DNA from: Sphingobacterium sp. FBM7-1
GTDB lineage: Bacteria > Bacteroidota > Bacteroidia > Sphingobacteriales > Sphingobacteriaceae
Length of the DNA stretch: 64,000 nt
Direction of reading: 5' to 3'
Assembly (NCBI RefSeq): GCF_020687765.1
Contig: NZ_JAJEWJ010000001.1
Location: 496,001 to 560,000, forward strand
Below are positions 48,097 through 56,391 of this stretch, in pieces. Position numbers and translations under genes: made by a program. Every line of letters starts with the position of its first letter. The first letter of the stretch is position 1. Below the pieces are notes generated by a model. The model worked only from the letters and a program-made list of their open reading frames with translations, was not told where the DNA came from and ran no database searches.

Positions 48097-48441
48097 TTAC
48101 GATTGCCGGGGCAGGTAACCAAATTGCTTTTTATAGGCACGTTTAAAATGCTTGTCATCATGAAAATGCAACCGACGTGCCACTTCCCGTATGGATAGTT
48201 TCGGTTCGTTCATCAACAGATTGTGACCTGCCAGCAATCGGATTTTTATTATCCAAGCGTGTAGCGTCTCTGGCCGACCTTCAAAAGCCCGACTAAGCTG
48301 TCTGGTAGAACATCCAAATGCCTTAGCGATACCCAAACGGTTTAAATCTTTCTCTCCATAGTGCGCCCTGACATACGTCTTCACCTCTTCATAAAGCAAA
48401 TCTAAACTTTCTGCCATCTTATTTTCACTAATTTCTATCAA
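48097..48441 (-). CDS. AraC-type DNA-binding protein without sensor domain
   Basis: A 114-residue protein consisting of little more than an AraC/XylS double helix-turn-helix: LGIAKAFGCSTRQLSRAFEG and IREVARRLHFHDDKHFKRAYK. There is no room for a ligand domain; a short helix (1-25) precedes. The frame begins with TTG overlapping the amtB stop in TTGA (48438-48441), the arrangement of translationally coupled genes; an ATG at 48417 is the alternative. Coupled to an ammonium transporter it may regulate nitrogen genes, taking the place PII proteins have in most genomes. That role is inference. Confidence 0.75.
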   Translation of the reverse strand: MIEISENKMAESLDLLYEEVKTYVRAHYGEKDLNRLGIAKAFGCSTRQLSRAFEGRPETLHAWIIKIRLLAGHNLLMNEPKLSIREVARRLHFHDDKHFKRAYKKQFGYLPRQS

Positions 48442-49775
48442 TTATTAGCATCATACGAAAGCCTTTCACCGTGTTGCGATAAATCCAATCCTTCTTCCTC
48501 TTCCTGTTCCGTGACACGTAAAGGAGTGATGGTATCGGTTATCTTTAAAAGCAGAAACGCCATGATTAAAATAAATACCATACTCCCTATCAGACCAATG
48601 ATGTGCGCAAAAAACAGATCCGTTTCCCCATAATACAGACCATTTGATTCCACCGCGCCGTTGATCGCAGAATGGGCAAACACCCCGGTTAACACCATAC
48701 CGACCATTCCTCCTACACCATGACTCGGGAATACATCTAACGTATCATCGATCGTAGACTTGGTACGCCAGTCGATCAACAACCGACTTACAATAGCTGC
48801 TACCGCGCCAATAACAATAGAATGAGGAATGCTAACAAAACCAGCCGCAGGCGTAATGGCTACCAGCCCGACGACCACGCCAATACAAGTGCCCATGGCA
48901 GAAGGTTTGATCCCGCGTGCGGCGTCGAATAAGATGTACATTACGGCTGCCGCTCCTGATGCCGCGGTCGTTGTGGCCATAGCCGTCGCTGCCAATGCAT
49001 CCGCTGCAAATGCCGAACCGGCGTTAAAACCAAACCAGCCAAACCACAATAAGCCGGTACCTAATAATACATATGTAATACGAGCAGGCGTATGTTCTTT
49101 CGCTGTTTTACCTTGCTTCAGGTAAATAGCAGATGCCAACGCCGTTAGACCCGCAGACATATGGACAACCGTTCCACCTGCAAAATCTAAAACACCCATT
49201 TGAAGTAAAACCCCGTCGGGATGCCAAGTAGCGTGTGCCAAAGGCGCGTAAATAAATATAAAAAACAAGCAAATAAAGAGAATATAGGACGTAAACCGGA
49301 TACGCTCTGCAAAGGCACCTGTAATTAGCGCCGGTGTGATAATGGCAAACTTCAGTTGAAACATCGCAAACAAAATGAACGGAATTGTAGGCGCGCCATC
49401 CCAAGGCGCATGATCAGCAACCCCGTTAAACATAAAAAAAGTCATCGGATTTCCAATGACTCCGCCGATAGAATCTCCGAAAACCAGACTGAAACCGAAA
49501 GCAAACCACATAACGGCTACGACCGCCATACATATAAAACTTTGGAGCATGGTTGAAATGACATTTCTTTTCTTAACCATCCCACCATAAAAATACGCCA
49601 GACCAGGCGTCATGATTAAAACAAGAGCGGTTGAAGTTAACATCCACGCCACATCGGCGGGATCGTATTCATATGCTGATGACGAAGTAGGCAAAGCGGG
49701 GTTAAAAAAAGCAATAACCACCAAAACAACCATTAAAAGGAATGGTAAAAACGATTTTTTTTGATAAATAGACAT
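48438..49775 (-). CDS. amtB: Ammonium transporter AmtB
   Basis: A 445-residue Amt/Rh channel with about eleven helices. The twin histidines that line the pore are His205 (GTVVHMSAG) and His352 (FPSHGVGG). FAGGTVVHMSAG and the GFNAGSAF block are family signatures. An N-terminal hydrophobic segment could act as a signal. The cytosolic tail is acidic (EEEEGLDLS) and there is no fused PII domain. The only coupled gene is the AraC-type protein. The upstream region to 49957 is very A/T-rich; no sigma-54 type -24/-12 sequence was seen there. Confidence 0.95.
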   Translation of the reverse strand: MSIYQKKSFLPFLLMVVLVVIAFFNPALPTSSSAYEYDPADVAWMLTSTALVLIMTPGLAYFYGGMVKKRNVISTMLQSFICMAVVAVMWFAFGFSLVFGDSIGGVIGNPMTFFMFNGVADHAPWDGAPTIPFILFAMFQLKFAIITPALITGAFAERIRFTSYILFICLFFIFIYAPLAHATWHPDGVLLQMGVLDFAGGTVVHMSAGLTALASAIYLKQGKTAKEHTPARITYVLLGTGLLWFGWFGFNAGSAFAADALAATAMATTTAASGAAAVMYILFDAARGIKPSAMGTCIGVVVGLVAITPAAGFVSIPHSIVIGAVAAIVSRLLIDWRTKSTIDDTLDVFPSHGVGGMVGMVLTGVFAHSAINGAVESNGLYYGETDLFFAHIIGLIGSMVFILIMAFLLLKITDTITPLRVTEQEEEEGLDLSQHGERLSYDANN

Positions 49776-49957
49776 GTTTCACAATTTTTATAACGCAATA
49801 ATATGAAAATTATACATAATATTCATTTTTATTGAATAAAAAATAATGAAATAATATAAAAATTATAAAAACAACAGCAGAAATAGAATTTTATTAAATA
49901 AAACAAAATACACAGACTACCTAAAGCGTTCCTAAAAACAACCCTATCTATTATGAT

Positions 49958-50005
49958 AAAATCCTGCCCAATTTTTAGATAAACTCTAAAATTGGGCAGG
50001 ATTTT
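49958..50005 (-). terminator. Terminator of the murA transcription unit
   Basis: AAAATCCTGCCCAATTTTTAGA (49958-49979 region) pairs with TCTAAAATTGGGCAGGATTTT (49985-50005), a stem of about 21 bp with one bulge. On the minus strand it ends in TTTT. It lies 50 bases after the murA stop. The 182 bases between it and amtB are A/T-rich and contain no gene I can see. Confidence 0.85.
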
Positions 50006-50055
50006 AAATACTTCGCCTTCCAGCAGGGTGTAAAATTCTTACGAAACGCGCTCCC

Positions 50056-51378
50056 TTATGAATGGGATGAAACTTCTATTCTTCGCATATCAGCACCTAG
50101 CGCACGGAGCCGTTCTTCTATGTCCTGATATCCGCGCTCGATCTGATCTATATTGTATATAATAGACTTGCCTTGAGCAGAAAGTGCGGCTATTAAGAGA
50201 GAAACCCCTGCGCGGATGTCAGGCGAGGTCATTTCAATACCTCTTAATTTCACCTGTTTGTTTAGCCCGATGACGGTGGCCCGGTGCGGATCACAGAGAA
50301 TAATCTGCGCCCCCATATCAATTAATTTATCGACAAAAAACAACCGGCTTTCAAACATTTTTTGATGGATCAATACGTTACCTTTTGCTTGAATAGCAGT
50401 TACCAGCACAATACTTAGCAAATCCGGTGTAAAGCCCGGCCATGGTGCGTCTGCAACCGTTAATATAGAGCCGTCGATAAAGGTTTCTATTTCGTAGGAG
50501 TCCTGTTCTGGAATAAAAATATCATCTCCACGCAATTCAAACTGAATCCCCAGTTTTCTAAATACCGTAGGAATTATACCTAACTCAGAAAAACATACAT
50601 TTTTGATCGTGATTTCTGACCCCGTCATCGCAGCCAAACCGATAAAAGAACCAATCTCAATCATATCCGGCAACATGCGATGGGTCGTCCCCCCTAGACG
50701 CTCTACCCCTTCTATCGTCAAGAGGTTCGATCCAATCCCGGATATTTTAGCTCCCATGCGGTTCAACATCTTACATAACTGTTGTAAATAAGGTTCACAA
50801 GCCGCGTTATAAATGGTCGTAACTCCTTCCGCCAACACAGCCGCCATAACAATATTGGCCGTACCGGTTACCGAAGCTTCGTCCATCAAAATATAAGTAC
50901 CTTTTAACGCGGATGCATCCACGTTAAAAAAATTCTGCTCGGCATCGTACACGAATTTGGCACCTAATTTCTCGAAGCCGAGAAAATGTGTATCCAATCG
51001 GCGCCTCCCGATCTTATCTCCTCCCGGCTTGGGGATAGCCGCCTTTCCAAAGCGCGCCAACAAAGGTCCTACGATCATGATCGACCCGCGCAATCCGCCA
51101 CCTTTATGCTTAAATTCTTCTGACTGGAAATAATCTATACGAATATCTTTCGCCTCAAAGGAATACGTGTCTTTATTAATCCGGTTTACAGAAACGCCCA
51201 ATGCTGCTAAAAGATCGATCAGTTTATTCACATCTTTGATATCCGGGATATTGCTAATCTCTACTTTTTCTTCGGTGAGCAACACGGCAGACAAGATCTG
51301 TAATGCTTCGTTTTTTGCTCCCTGAGGAATGATCTCTCCTTTTAATTTCTTTCCACCGATTATTTCAAATGCGCTCAT
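50056..51378 (-). CDS. murA: UDP-N-acetylglucosamine 1-carboxyvinyltransferase, Asp-type active site
   Basis: A 440-residue MurA, first committed enzyme of peptidoglycan synthesis (PEP + UDP-GlcNAc). The AKNEALQILSA opening, GGLRGSIMIVGPLLARFG, and SPDIRAGVSLLIAAL are conserved. The active-site loop reads KPGGDKIGRRRLDTH: Asp121 stands where E. coli has Cys115. That Cys is the residue alkylated by fosfomycin, and enzymes with Asp there are known to be active and resistant, so natural fosfomycin tolerance is expected. It follows the DUF4290 gene after 198 bases and ends before a strong terminator. Confidence 0.95.
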   Translation of the reverse strand: MSAFEIIGGKKLKGEIIPQGAKNEALQILSAVLLTEEKVEISNIPDIKDVNKLIDLLAALGVSVNRINKDTYSFEAKDIRIDYFQSEEFKHKGGGLRGSIMIVGPLLARFGKAAIPKPGGDKIGRRRLDTHFLGFEKLGAKFVYDAEQNFFNVDASALKGTYILMDEASVTGTANIVMAAVLAEGVTTIYNAACEPYLQQLCKMLNRMGAKISGIGSNLLTIEGVERLGGTTHRMLPDMIEIGSFIGLAAMTGSEITIKNVCFSELGIIPTVFRKLGIQFELRGDDIFIPEQDSYEIETFIDGSILTVADAPWPGFTPDLLSIVLVTAIQAKGNVLIHQKMFESRLFFVDKLIDMGAQIILCDPHRATVIGLNKQVKLRGIEMTSPDIRAGVSLLIAALSAQGKSIIYNIDQIERGYQDIEERLRALGADMRRIEVSSHS

Positions 51379-51576
51379 ACTTTTATTATCGTATTATTTA
51401 ATAGTAAAAAACAGATAGCTTTGGTCCGTAAACCCTACCTTCACCGAACCAGCCGCTAGGCAAGGATAATACCCAGCAAATGGCGATCGAAGAAGTCCGC
51501 TACAAAATGCAGAGAGCAACTGAATAACGATTTCCGCCACACAATTGCCCTCCTATATTAAACAGGTAAAACAAGC

Positions 51577-52272
51577 CTATTTCCTAAACGAACCTTTTTT
51601 GGGTCCAATTTTTTTCTTAACCATAACCTTTTTAGCACCGCTCTTCTGGTTATTTTTTTGGTTATTGTTATTATTAGTCGCCGTTCCACCGCCCTTCGTC
51701 CGGCTTCCCGGAGGCGGCGTTTTAAAATCTAGTTTAGTCAACACCGTATCGGCGGGCAAAACCAACTGTCCGTCGGAAAGCTCTGCCAAATTTTGGATAA
51801 TGTGTTCATCCTGTACGGTGTCCTTATTCCAAGTCATGTAAGCCATCTTCATGAAGTTGGCTATAGATAAGGCCATACGTTCTCTGTTCTCCGGCGTAGA
51901 CATGGCCAACGCTTTTTCGATCATACGCTCAACCGTATGTCCATAATGTTTATAACGTATACGATGTTGCGGATATTCCAACAGATCAGGCTTCTTATGA
52001 ATCGCATCACGTGAAGGAATAGGATAAGGGGAATCCACATCAATCTTAAAATCGGAGATGATCTGTAGGTGATCCCATAATTTGTGTTTAAAATCGGAGA
52101 CATCCCGCAAATGCGGATTCAATACACCCATCATATCAATAACGACCTGTGCATATCGGTTTCTTTCCTCTTTCGTCGGAAGTGTGCATATATATTCTAC
52201 CATATTTTGCACATTTCTTCCATATTCTGCCAAAATCAATTTTGGCCGTGTACTGTTGTAGTCGAAATCCAT
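51577..52272 (-). CDS. DUF4290 domain-containing protein
   Basis: A 231-residue Bacteroidota protein of unknown function. The DUF4290 part (about 1-175) opens with MDFDYNSTRPKLILAEYGRN, typical for the family, and is mostly helical. The C-terminus (180-231) is a low-complexity, Asn- and Lys-rich basic tail (NNNNNQKNNQKSG, KKVMVKKKIGPKKG) that might bind nucleic acid or ribosomes. In many relatives it stands directly before murA, as here; the 198-base gap has no gene. A role in envelope growth is only suggested by this neighbourhood. Confidence 0.85.
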   Translation of the reverse strand: MDFDYNSTRPKLILAEYGRNVQNMVEYICTLPTKEERNRYAQVVIDMMGVLNPHLRDVSDFKHKLWDHLQIISDFKIDVDSPYPIPSRDAIHKKPDLLEYPQHRIRYKHYGHTVERMIEKALAMSTPENRERMALSIANFMKMAYMTWNKDTVQDEHIIQNLAELSDGQLVLPADTVLTKLDFKTPPPGSRTKGGGTATNNNNNQKNNQKSGAKKVMVKKKIGPKKGSFRK

Positions 52273-52333
52273 AAAGTGTAATTTTACGCTTAGAAAACGT
52301 TATATAAGCGTATTTTATTGTTTTGTCTGATTA

Positions 52334-54607
52334 TTATACTATTCTAAGTTTTGCAAATTTAAGCAACAATTGTTTCTGTCCCAACTCTTTAAAAAAAATA
52401 GTTGCTTTCATATCCGGTCGGTTACCTTCTAGGCTTACCACCTTCCCAAAACCAAACCGTTCGTGTTCCACTTCCATCCCCACCTGTAAGGAAGAAGTAT
52501 CTGAAGGCGCAAAACCTGCTGTAGGCACGTGTGCTTTGGGCAATATGGTGGTCGTTTTGACCACTTTCGGCTTAGGCTTCGAAAACGATTCACTATCTTT
52601 CTGTTTCCAAGCCACACGTTCGGACTGGAAACTACCACTCGTATCGAATCCACCGCTGCGCGTTTTAAAATCGAGTTCTAAACAGGCTGGATTAAGCTCA
52701 TCTAAGAAACGACTTGGCTCACAGTTATTGAGTGTACCCCAGCGATAACGGGATGTCGCATAAGACAGATGTAGCTTTTTTTCTGCACGCGTCACTGCAA
52801 CATAAAACAGACGTCTTTCTTCCTCTAGCTCCGATCGGGAATTAAGTGCCAGCTGCGAAGGGAACAGGTTTTCTTCTAAACCGACGATAAAAACGACCGG
52901 AAACTCTAAGCCCTTCGATGCATGTATGGTCATTAAGGATACGGTATCGGCGTTGGGGTCTTTATCCTTATCATCGTTCGTCAGCAAGGCGATATCCTGC
53001 ATAAAGATATCCAGACCACGCTCTTCGATATCTTCACGTTCGGAAAACTCCTTGATACCGTTTAACAGTTCTTGAATATTCTCGTAGCGACTCAGGCCTT
53101 CGACCGACTTATCCTCATAAAGATCTTTTAAGATGCCCGAATGTTGCGCAATATGCATAGCGGTCTCAAAAGCGGAATTCGTTTTTGCTACCGCCTGGAA
53201 ACTTTGGATCATCAGACCGAAATTACCCACGGCATTGGCACTTCGGCCATCCAAAAACTGCGATGCATTGGCCACAACATCCCACAATGGATATTGATGT
53301 TGGTCTGCGGCTACCAAAATACGTTCCAACGACGTATCCCCTATTCCTCTACGGGGATAGTTGATAACCCTTTTTAACGCTTCTTCGTCATTCGGATTGA
53401 ATGTCAGTCGAAAATAGGCAATTAGATCTTTAATTTCCTTGCGTTGATAGAAAGACGTACCTCCATATAGTTTATAAGGCACGTTAATTTTACGTAACGC
53501 CTCCTCCATGGCACGGGACTGTGCGTTGGTCCGATACAAAATAGCGAAATCTTTGTAACGAAGATCTTTTAGCATGCGTTCTTGGCTAATCGCTTCGGCC
53601 ACAATTTTTCCCTCTTCATTATCCGAAAAGGCACGGACGACCTTTATTTTCTCGCCTTCTTCGTTTTCGGAGAAAACATTCTTCTCCAGCTGGTTCTCGT
53701 TTTTTGCAATCACACTGTTCGCCGCATTGACGATCATTTGGGTAGAACGGTAGTTCTGCTCCAATTTAAAAACTCGCACATCTGGATAATCCTTTTGGAA
53801 GTTCAGAATATTCTGAATATTCGCTCCCCGAAACGCATAAATACTTTGCGCATCATCTCCCACGACACAAATGTTTTCGTTAACCGCTGCTAATCGTTTT
53901 ACAATAAGGTATTGCGAAAAGTTGGTATCCTGATACTCATCTACCATCAGGTATTTAAACTGGTGCTGGTATTTGTGCAGAACTTCTGGGTATTTATTTA
54001 ATAATACGTTGGTCTTAAACAAAAGATCATCAAAATCCATCGCTCCCGCTCGGTAACAACGTTGTGCATAGGTCATGTAGATCTGTCCCATTTGCGGACG
54101 ACCATTGGCAATGTCCTCCGCCATAATCGCCTCGTTCTTATTATATTCCTGCGGTGAGATCAGGTTGTTCTTGGCAGAAGATATCCGCCCATATACGTGA
54201 TTAGCATTATACAGCTTATCATCTAGATTCATCTCCTTGAGAATGGCGCGAATCAAGCTTTTTGTATCATCTGTATCATATATCGTGAAATTTTTGGGAT
54301 AACCGATAAGTTCCGCTTCTACCCGCAGAATACGGGCAAACACGGAGTGGAATGTTCCCATCCATATATTTTTTGCTTCCTTCCCCACGACACTCGTGAT
54401 ACGCTCCCGCATTTCTTTTGCCGCTTTGTTGGTAAATGTCAGCACCAAAATATTAAATGGGTCTACCCCCTTGCGAATCAAATGCGCCACCCGAAACGTA
54501 ATGACGCGCGTCTTTCCCGAACCCGCACCGGCAACAATCATGACTGGCCCTTCCGTCTGTTCCACCGCTGCCCGTTGCGAAGGGTTTAATCCTGCTAAAT
54601 AATCCAA
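52334..54607 (-). CDS. ATP-dependent DNA helicase, UvrD/PcrA/Rep type
   Basis: A 757-residue superfamily 1A helicase. Motif I VAGAGSGKTRV is at about 25-35, Ia VLTFTNKAAKEM, II VDEYQDTN near 223, III VGDDAQSIYAFRGA, IV FKLEQNYRST, V TIHASKGLEFPVVF, VI YVAVTRAEKKLHL. The C-terminal 110 residues contain a PcrA-like tail with a Tudor-like segment (LQVGMEVEHERFGFGKVVSL) that contacts RNA polymerase in PcrA. It unwinds DNA 3' to 5' in repair and conflict removal. It is followed by DUF4290 and murA on the same strand; the upstream side holds two hairpins. Confidence 0.94.
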   Translation of the reverse strand: MDYLAGLNPSQRAAVEQTEGPVMIVAGAGSGKTRVITFRVAHLIRKGVDPFNILVLTFTNKAAKEMRERITSVVGKEAKNIWMGTFHSVFARILRVEAELIGYPKNFTIYDTDDTKSLIRAILKEMNLDDKLYNANHVYGRISSAKNNLISPQEYNKNEAIMAEDIANGRPQMGQIYMTYAQRCYRAGAMDFDDLLFKTNVLLNKYPEVLHKYQHQFKYLMVDEYQDTNFSQYLIVKRLAAVNENICVVGDDAQSIYAFRGANIQNILNFQKDYPDVRVFKLEQNYRSTQMIVNAANSVIAKNENQLEKNVFSENEEGEKIKVVRAFSDNEEGKIVAEAISQERMLKDLRYKDFAILYRTNAQSRAMEEALRKINVPYKLYGGTSFYQRKEIKDLIAYFRLTFNPNDEEALKRVINYPRRGIGDTSLERILVAADQHQYPLWDVVANASQFLDGRSANAVGNFGLMIQSFQAVAKTNSAFETAMHIAQHSGILKDLYEDKSVEGLSRYENIQELLNGIKEFSEREDIEERGLDIFMQDIALLTNDDKDKDPNADTVSLMTIHASKGLEFPVVFIVGLEENLFPSQLALNSRSELEEERRLFYVAVTRAEKKLHLSYATSRYRWGTLNNCEPSRFLDELNPACLELDFKTRSGGFDTSGSFQSERVAWKQKDSESFSKPKPKVVKTTTILPKAHVPTAGFAPSDTSSLQVGMEVEHERFGFGKVVSLEGNRPDMKATIFFKELGQKQLLLKFAKLRIV

Positions 54608-54682
54608 AATTTTCTCCTAATTTTTATGACAAGCATTAACAAAAAGTAGCGGTAAAATTAAAAAAAATAATTGACTAAAAAT

Positions 54683-54751
54683 AAAGGTTTCTACCCGGGC
54701 GAGTAGAAACCTTTGTAAAACCAATTATAACTACCGCCATGCTCTAGCGGT
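54683..54751. other. Two orphan hairpins between uvrD-like and rdx-like genes
   Basis: AAAGGTTTCTAC (54683-54694) pairs with GTAGAAACCTTT (54703-54714), and ACCGC (54733-54737) with GCGGT (54747-54751). Both flanking genes start away from this point (divergent), so there is no coding gene for the first hairpin to terminate. On the minus strand it is followed by ATTTTTAG, like a terminator, so it may end a short untranslated RNA or serve as a leader structure for the helicase transcript. Confidence 0.4.
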
Positions 54752-54840
54752 CTGAATTATGAACTACTAATTTAGAAACTACTTTGCATATATCCAAGAA
54801 AAAACTATATTTATTTTCAAACAGGATAATTTCACACGAT

Positions 54841-55119
54841 ATGAAGCCCACTATTACCATTGTATATTGCCCCAAATGCGGTTGGATGCTCCGGTCTGCT
54901 TACATGGCTCAAGAATTATTGACTACGTTTGTAGATGATATTTATGGGGTTACGCTCGTTCCTAGCGAAATAAGCGGTCGATTCTCGGTAACCATTGACG
55001 GACATGTTATATTTGACAGAAAAGTAGCGGGCCGGTTTCCAGAAATTAAAGAGCTTAAGCAGTTAATTCGCGACGTGGTTAACCCACAGAAAGATTTAGG
55101 ACATTCTGACAAGAAATAG
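54841..55119 (+). CDS. SelT/SelW/SelH (Rdx) family redox protein, Cys form
   Basis: A 92-residue thioredoxin-like protein. Cys10-Pro-Lys-Cys13 is the CxxC motif that in some relatives is CxxU with selenocysteine; here both are Cys and no SECIS element is needed. The GRFSVTIDGHVIFDRK and GRFPEIKELKQLIRD blocks are those of the family. A putative thiol redox role is inferred from the motif. The ATG at 54841 is chosen because an open frame of 19 codons upstream has no family similarity. It precedes sbcD by 43 bases. Confidence 0.85.
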   Translation: MKPTITIVYCPKCGWMLRSAYMAQELLTTFVDDIYGVTLVPSEISGRFSVTIDGHVIFDRKVAGRFPEIKELKQLIRDVVNPQKDLGHSDKK

Positions 55120-55162
55120 CGAGATGGCATAATTTTTTCGGGAACGAATAAAAAATATACGC

Positions 55163-56389
55163 ATGAAGATATTACATACGAGCGACTGGCATCTGGGTAA
55201 ACGATTAGATTATTTTTCACGATTAGCCGAACAGCGCGCCGTATTAGCAGAAATAGTTGAAATAGCCGATCAAGAAGACGTAGACGCCGTCATCGTCGCG
55301 GGTGATCTCTTTGACACCTTTAATCCGCCTGTCGAGGCTGTCGAATTATTATACAGTACTTTACGGCGGCTTAGCCGCGACGGCCGTCGGCCAGTCCTTG
55401 CTATCGCCGGGAATCATGATAGCGCCGATCGCATCGATGCACCCGATATACTGGCGCGCGAATGTGGTATTATCTTTGTCGGTTACCCGAAAGCGACGGT
55501 GCGGCCCTTTCAAATGCAGGACCAGTTTTCGATCAGCGCTTCGGCACCCGGATTTTTGGAGATAACGCTTCCTCAACATGCCTATCCGCTACGAATTATT
55601 CATACACCGTTCGCCAACGAACTTCGTTTAAAACAGTTCTTAGGATTGGACGATAAAGCAGAGCAGCTCAACGACCTGCTGAGAAAACACTGGCTCAGTC
55701 TAGGAAATAGTTATTGTGATACCCAAGGCGTAAACATCCTTACCACACACCTCTATATGCTACAGCGTGGAGGACCGATATTAGAGGAACCCGAAGGTGA
55801 AAAACCACTGAAGGTTGGCCATGCCGATCTCGTTTATCACGATGCTATACCGCCACAAATTCAATACACGGCGCTGGGGCATCTTCACCGTTTTCAAAAT
55901 ATTGGTGATCAACAACGTCCGGCTGTATATCCGAGCAGTCCACTTGCCTACTCCTTTTCAGAAACCGGACAGCAGAAAGGTGTCGTCATCATTGAAGCCC
56001 TTCCAGCCTATCCCGTTCAACATCGGTTTATTCCCCTTACGACTGGAAGGAAACTGCACCGCAAACGCTTTTCGGATATCGACACCGCCGTGACTTGGTT
56101 AAACGAAAACCCCGATACATTGGTAGAACTCACCCTGGTGAGCGAAACCTTTTTGCAGTCGGCCGATCTCAAGCGCATACATGAAGCGCACGACGGCATC
56201 ATCCATATCATTCCCGTCGTACAGCATACAGGCACCAACGTTCCCCCCGCTCTTGCTATCAATCTCAATCAGGATATCGATATGCTTTTTAAAGATTACT
56301 TTCAGCATCGGCTCGGGCAGGCGCCTAATCCAGAAATATTGGATTTATTACAAGAGGTTATTAATTGTGAAACGGAACCAGAAGACTAA
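55163..56389 (+). CDS. sbcD: Exonuclease SbcD (Mre11-type nuclease subunit)
   Basis: A 408-residue calcineurin-like nuclease. The metal-binding motifs of phosphodiesterases are all seen: Asp8/His10 (SDWHLGKRLD), Asp48 (GDLFD), Asn84-His85-Asp86 (GNHDS), THLY, and GHLH near 236. With SbcC it opens hairpins and degrades palindrome-derived ends. It is 2 bases upstream of sbcC, a standard operon. This is relevant in a genome carrying many long inverted repeats, some of which stand next to it. Confidence 0.95.
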   Translation: MKILHTSDWHLGKRLDYFSRLAEQRAVLAEIVEIADQEDVDAVIVAGDLFDTFNPPVEAVELLYSTLRRLSRDGRRPVLAIAGNHDSADRIDAPDILARECGIIFVGYPKATVRPFQMQDQFSISASAPGFLEITLPQHAYPLRIIHTPFANELRLKQFLGLDDKAEQLNDLLRKHWLSLGNSYCDTQGVNILTTHLYMLQRGGPILEEPEGEKPLKVGHADLVYHDAIPPQIQYTALGHLHRFQNIGDQQRPAVYPSSPLAYSFSETGQQKGVVIIEALPAYPVQHRFIPLTTGRKLHRKRFSDIDTAVTWLNENPDTLVELTLVSETFLQSADLKRIHEAHDGIIHIIPVVQHTGTNVPPALAINLNQDIDMLFKDYFQHRLGQAPNPEILDLLQEVINCETEPED

Positions 56390-56391
56390 AC

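Noticed and set aside
49776..49957. Sigma-54 promoter for amtB
   Set aside because: No TGGC-N8-TTGC type -24/-12 pattern is visible on the minus strand in this A/T-rich region.
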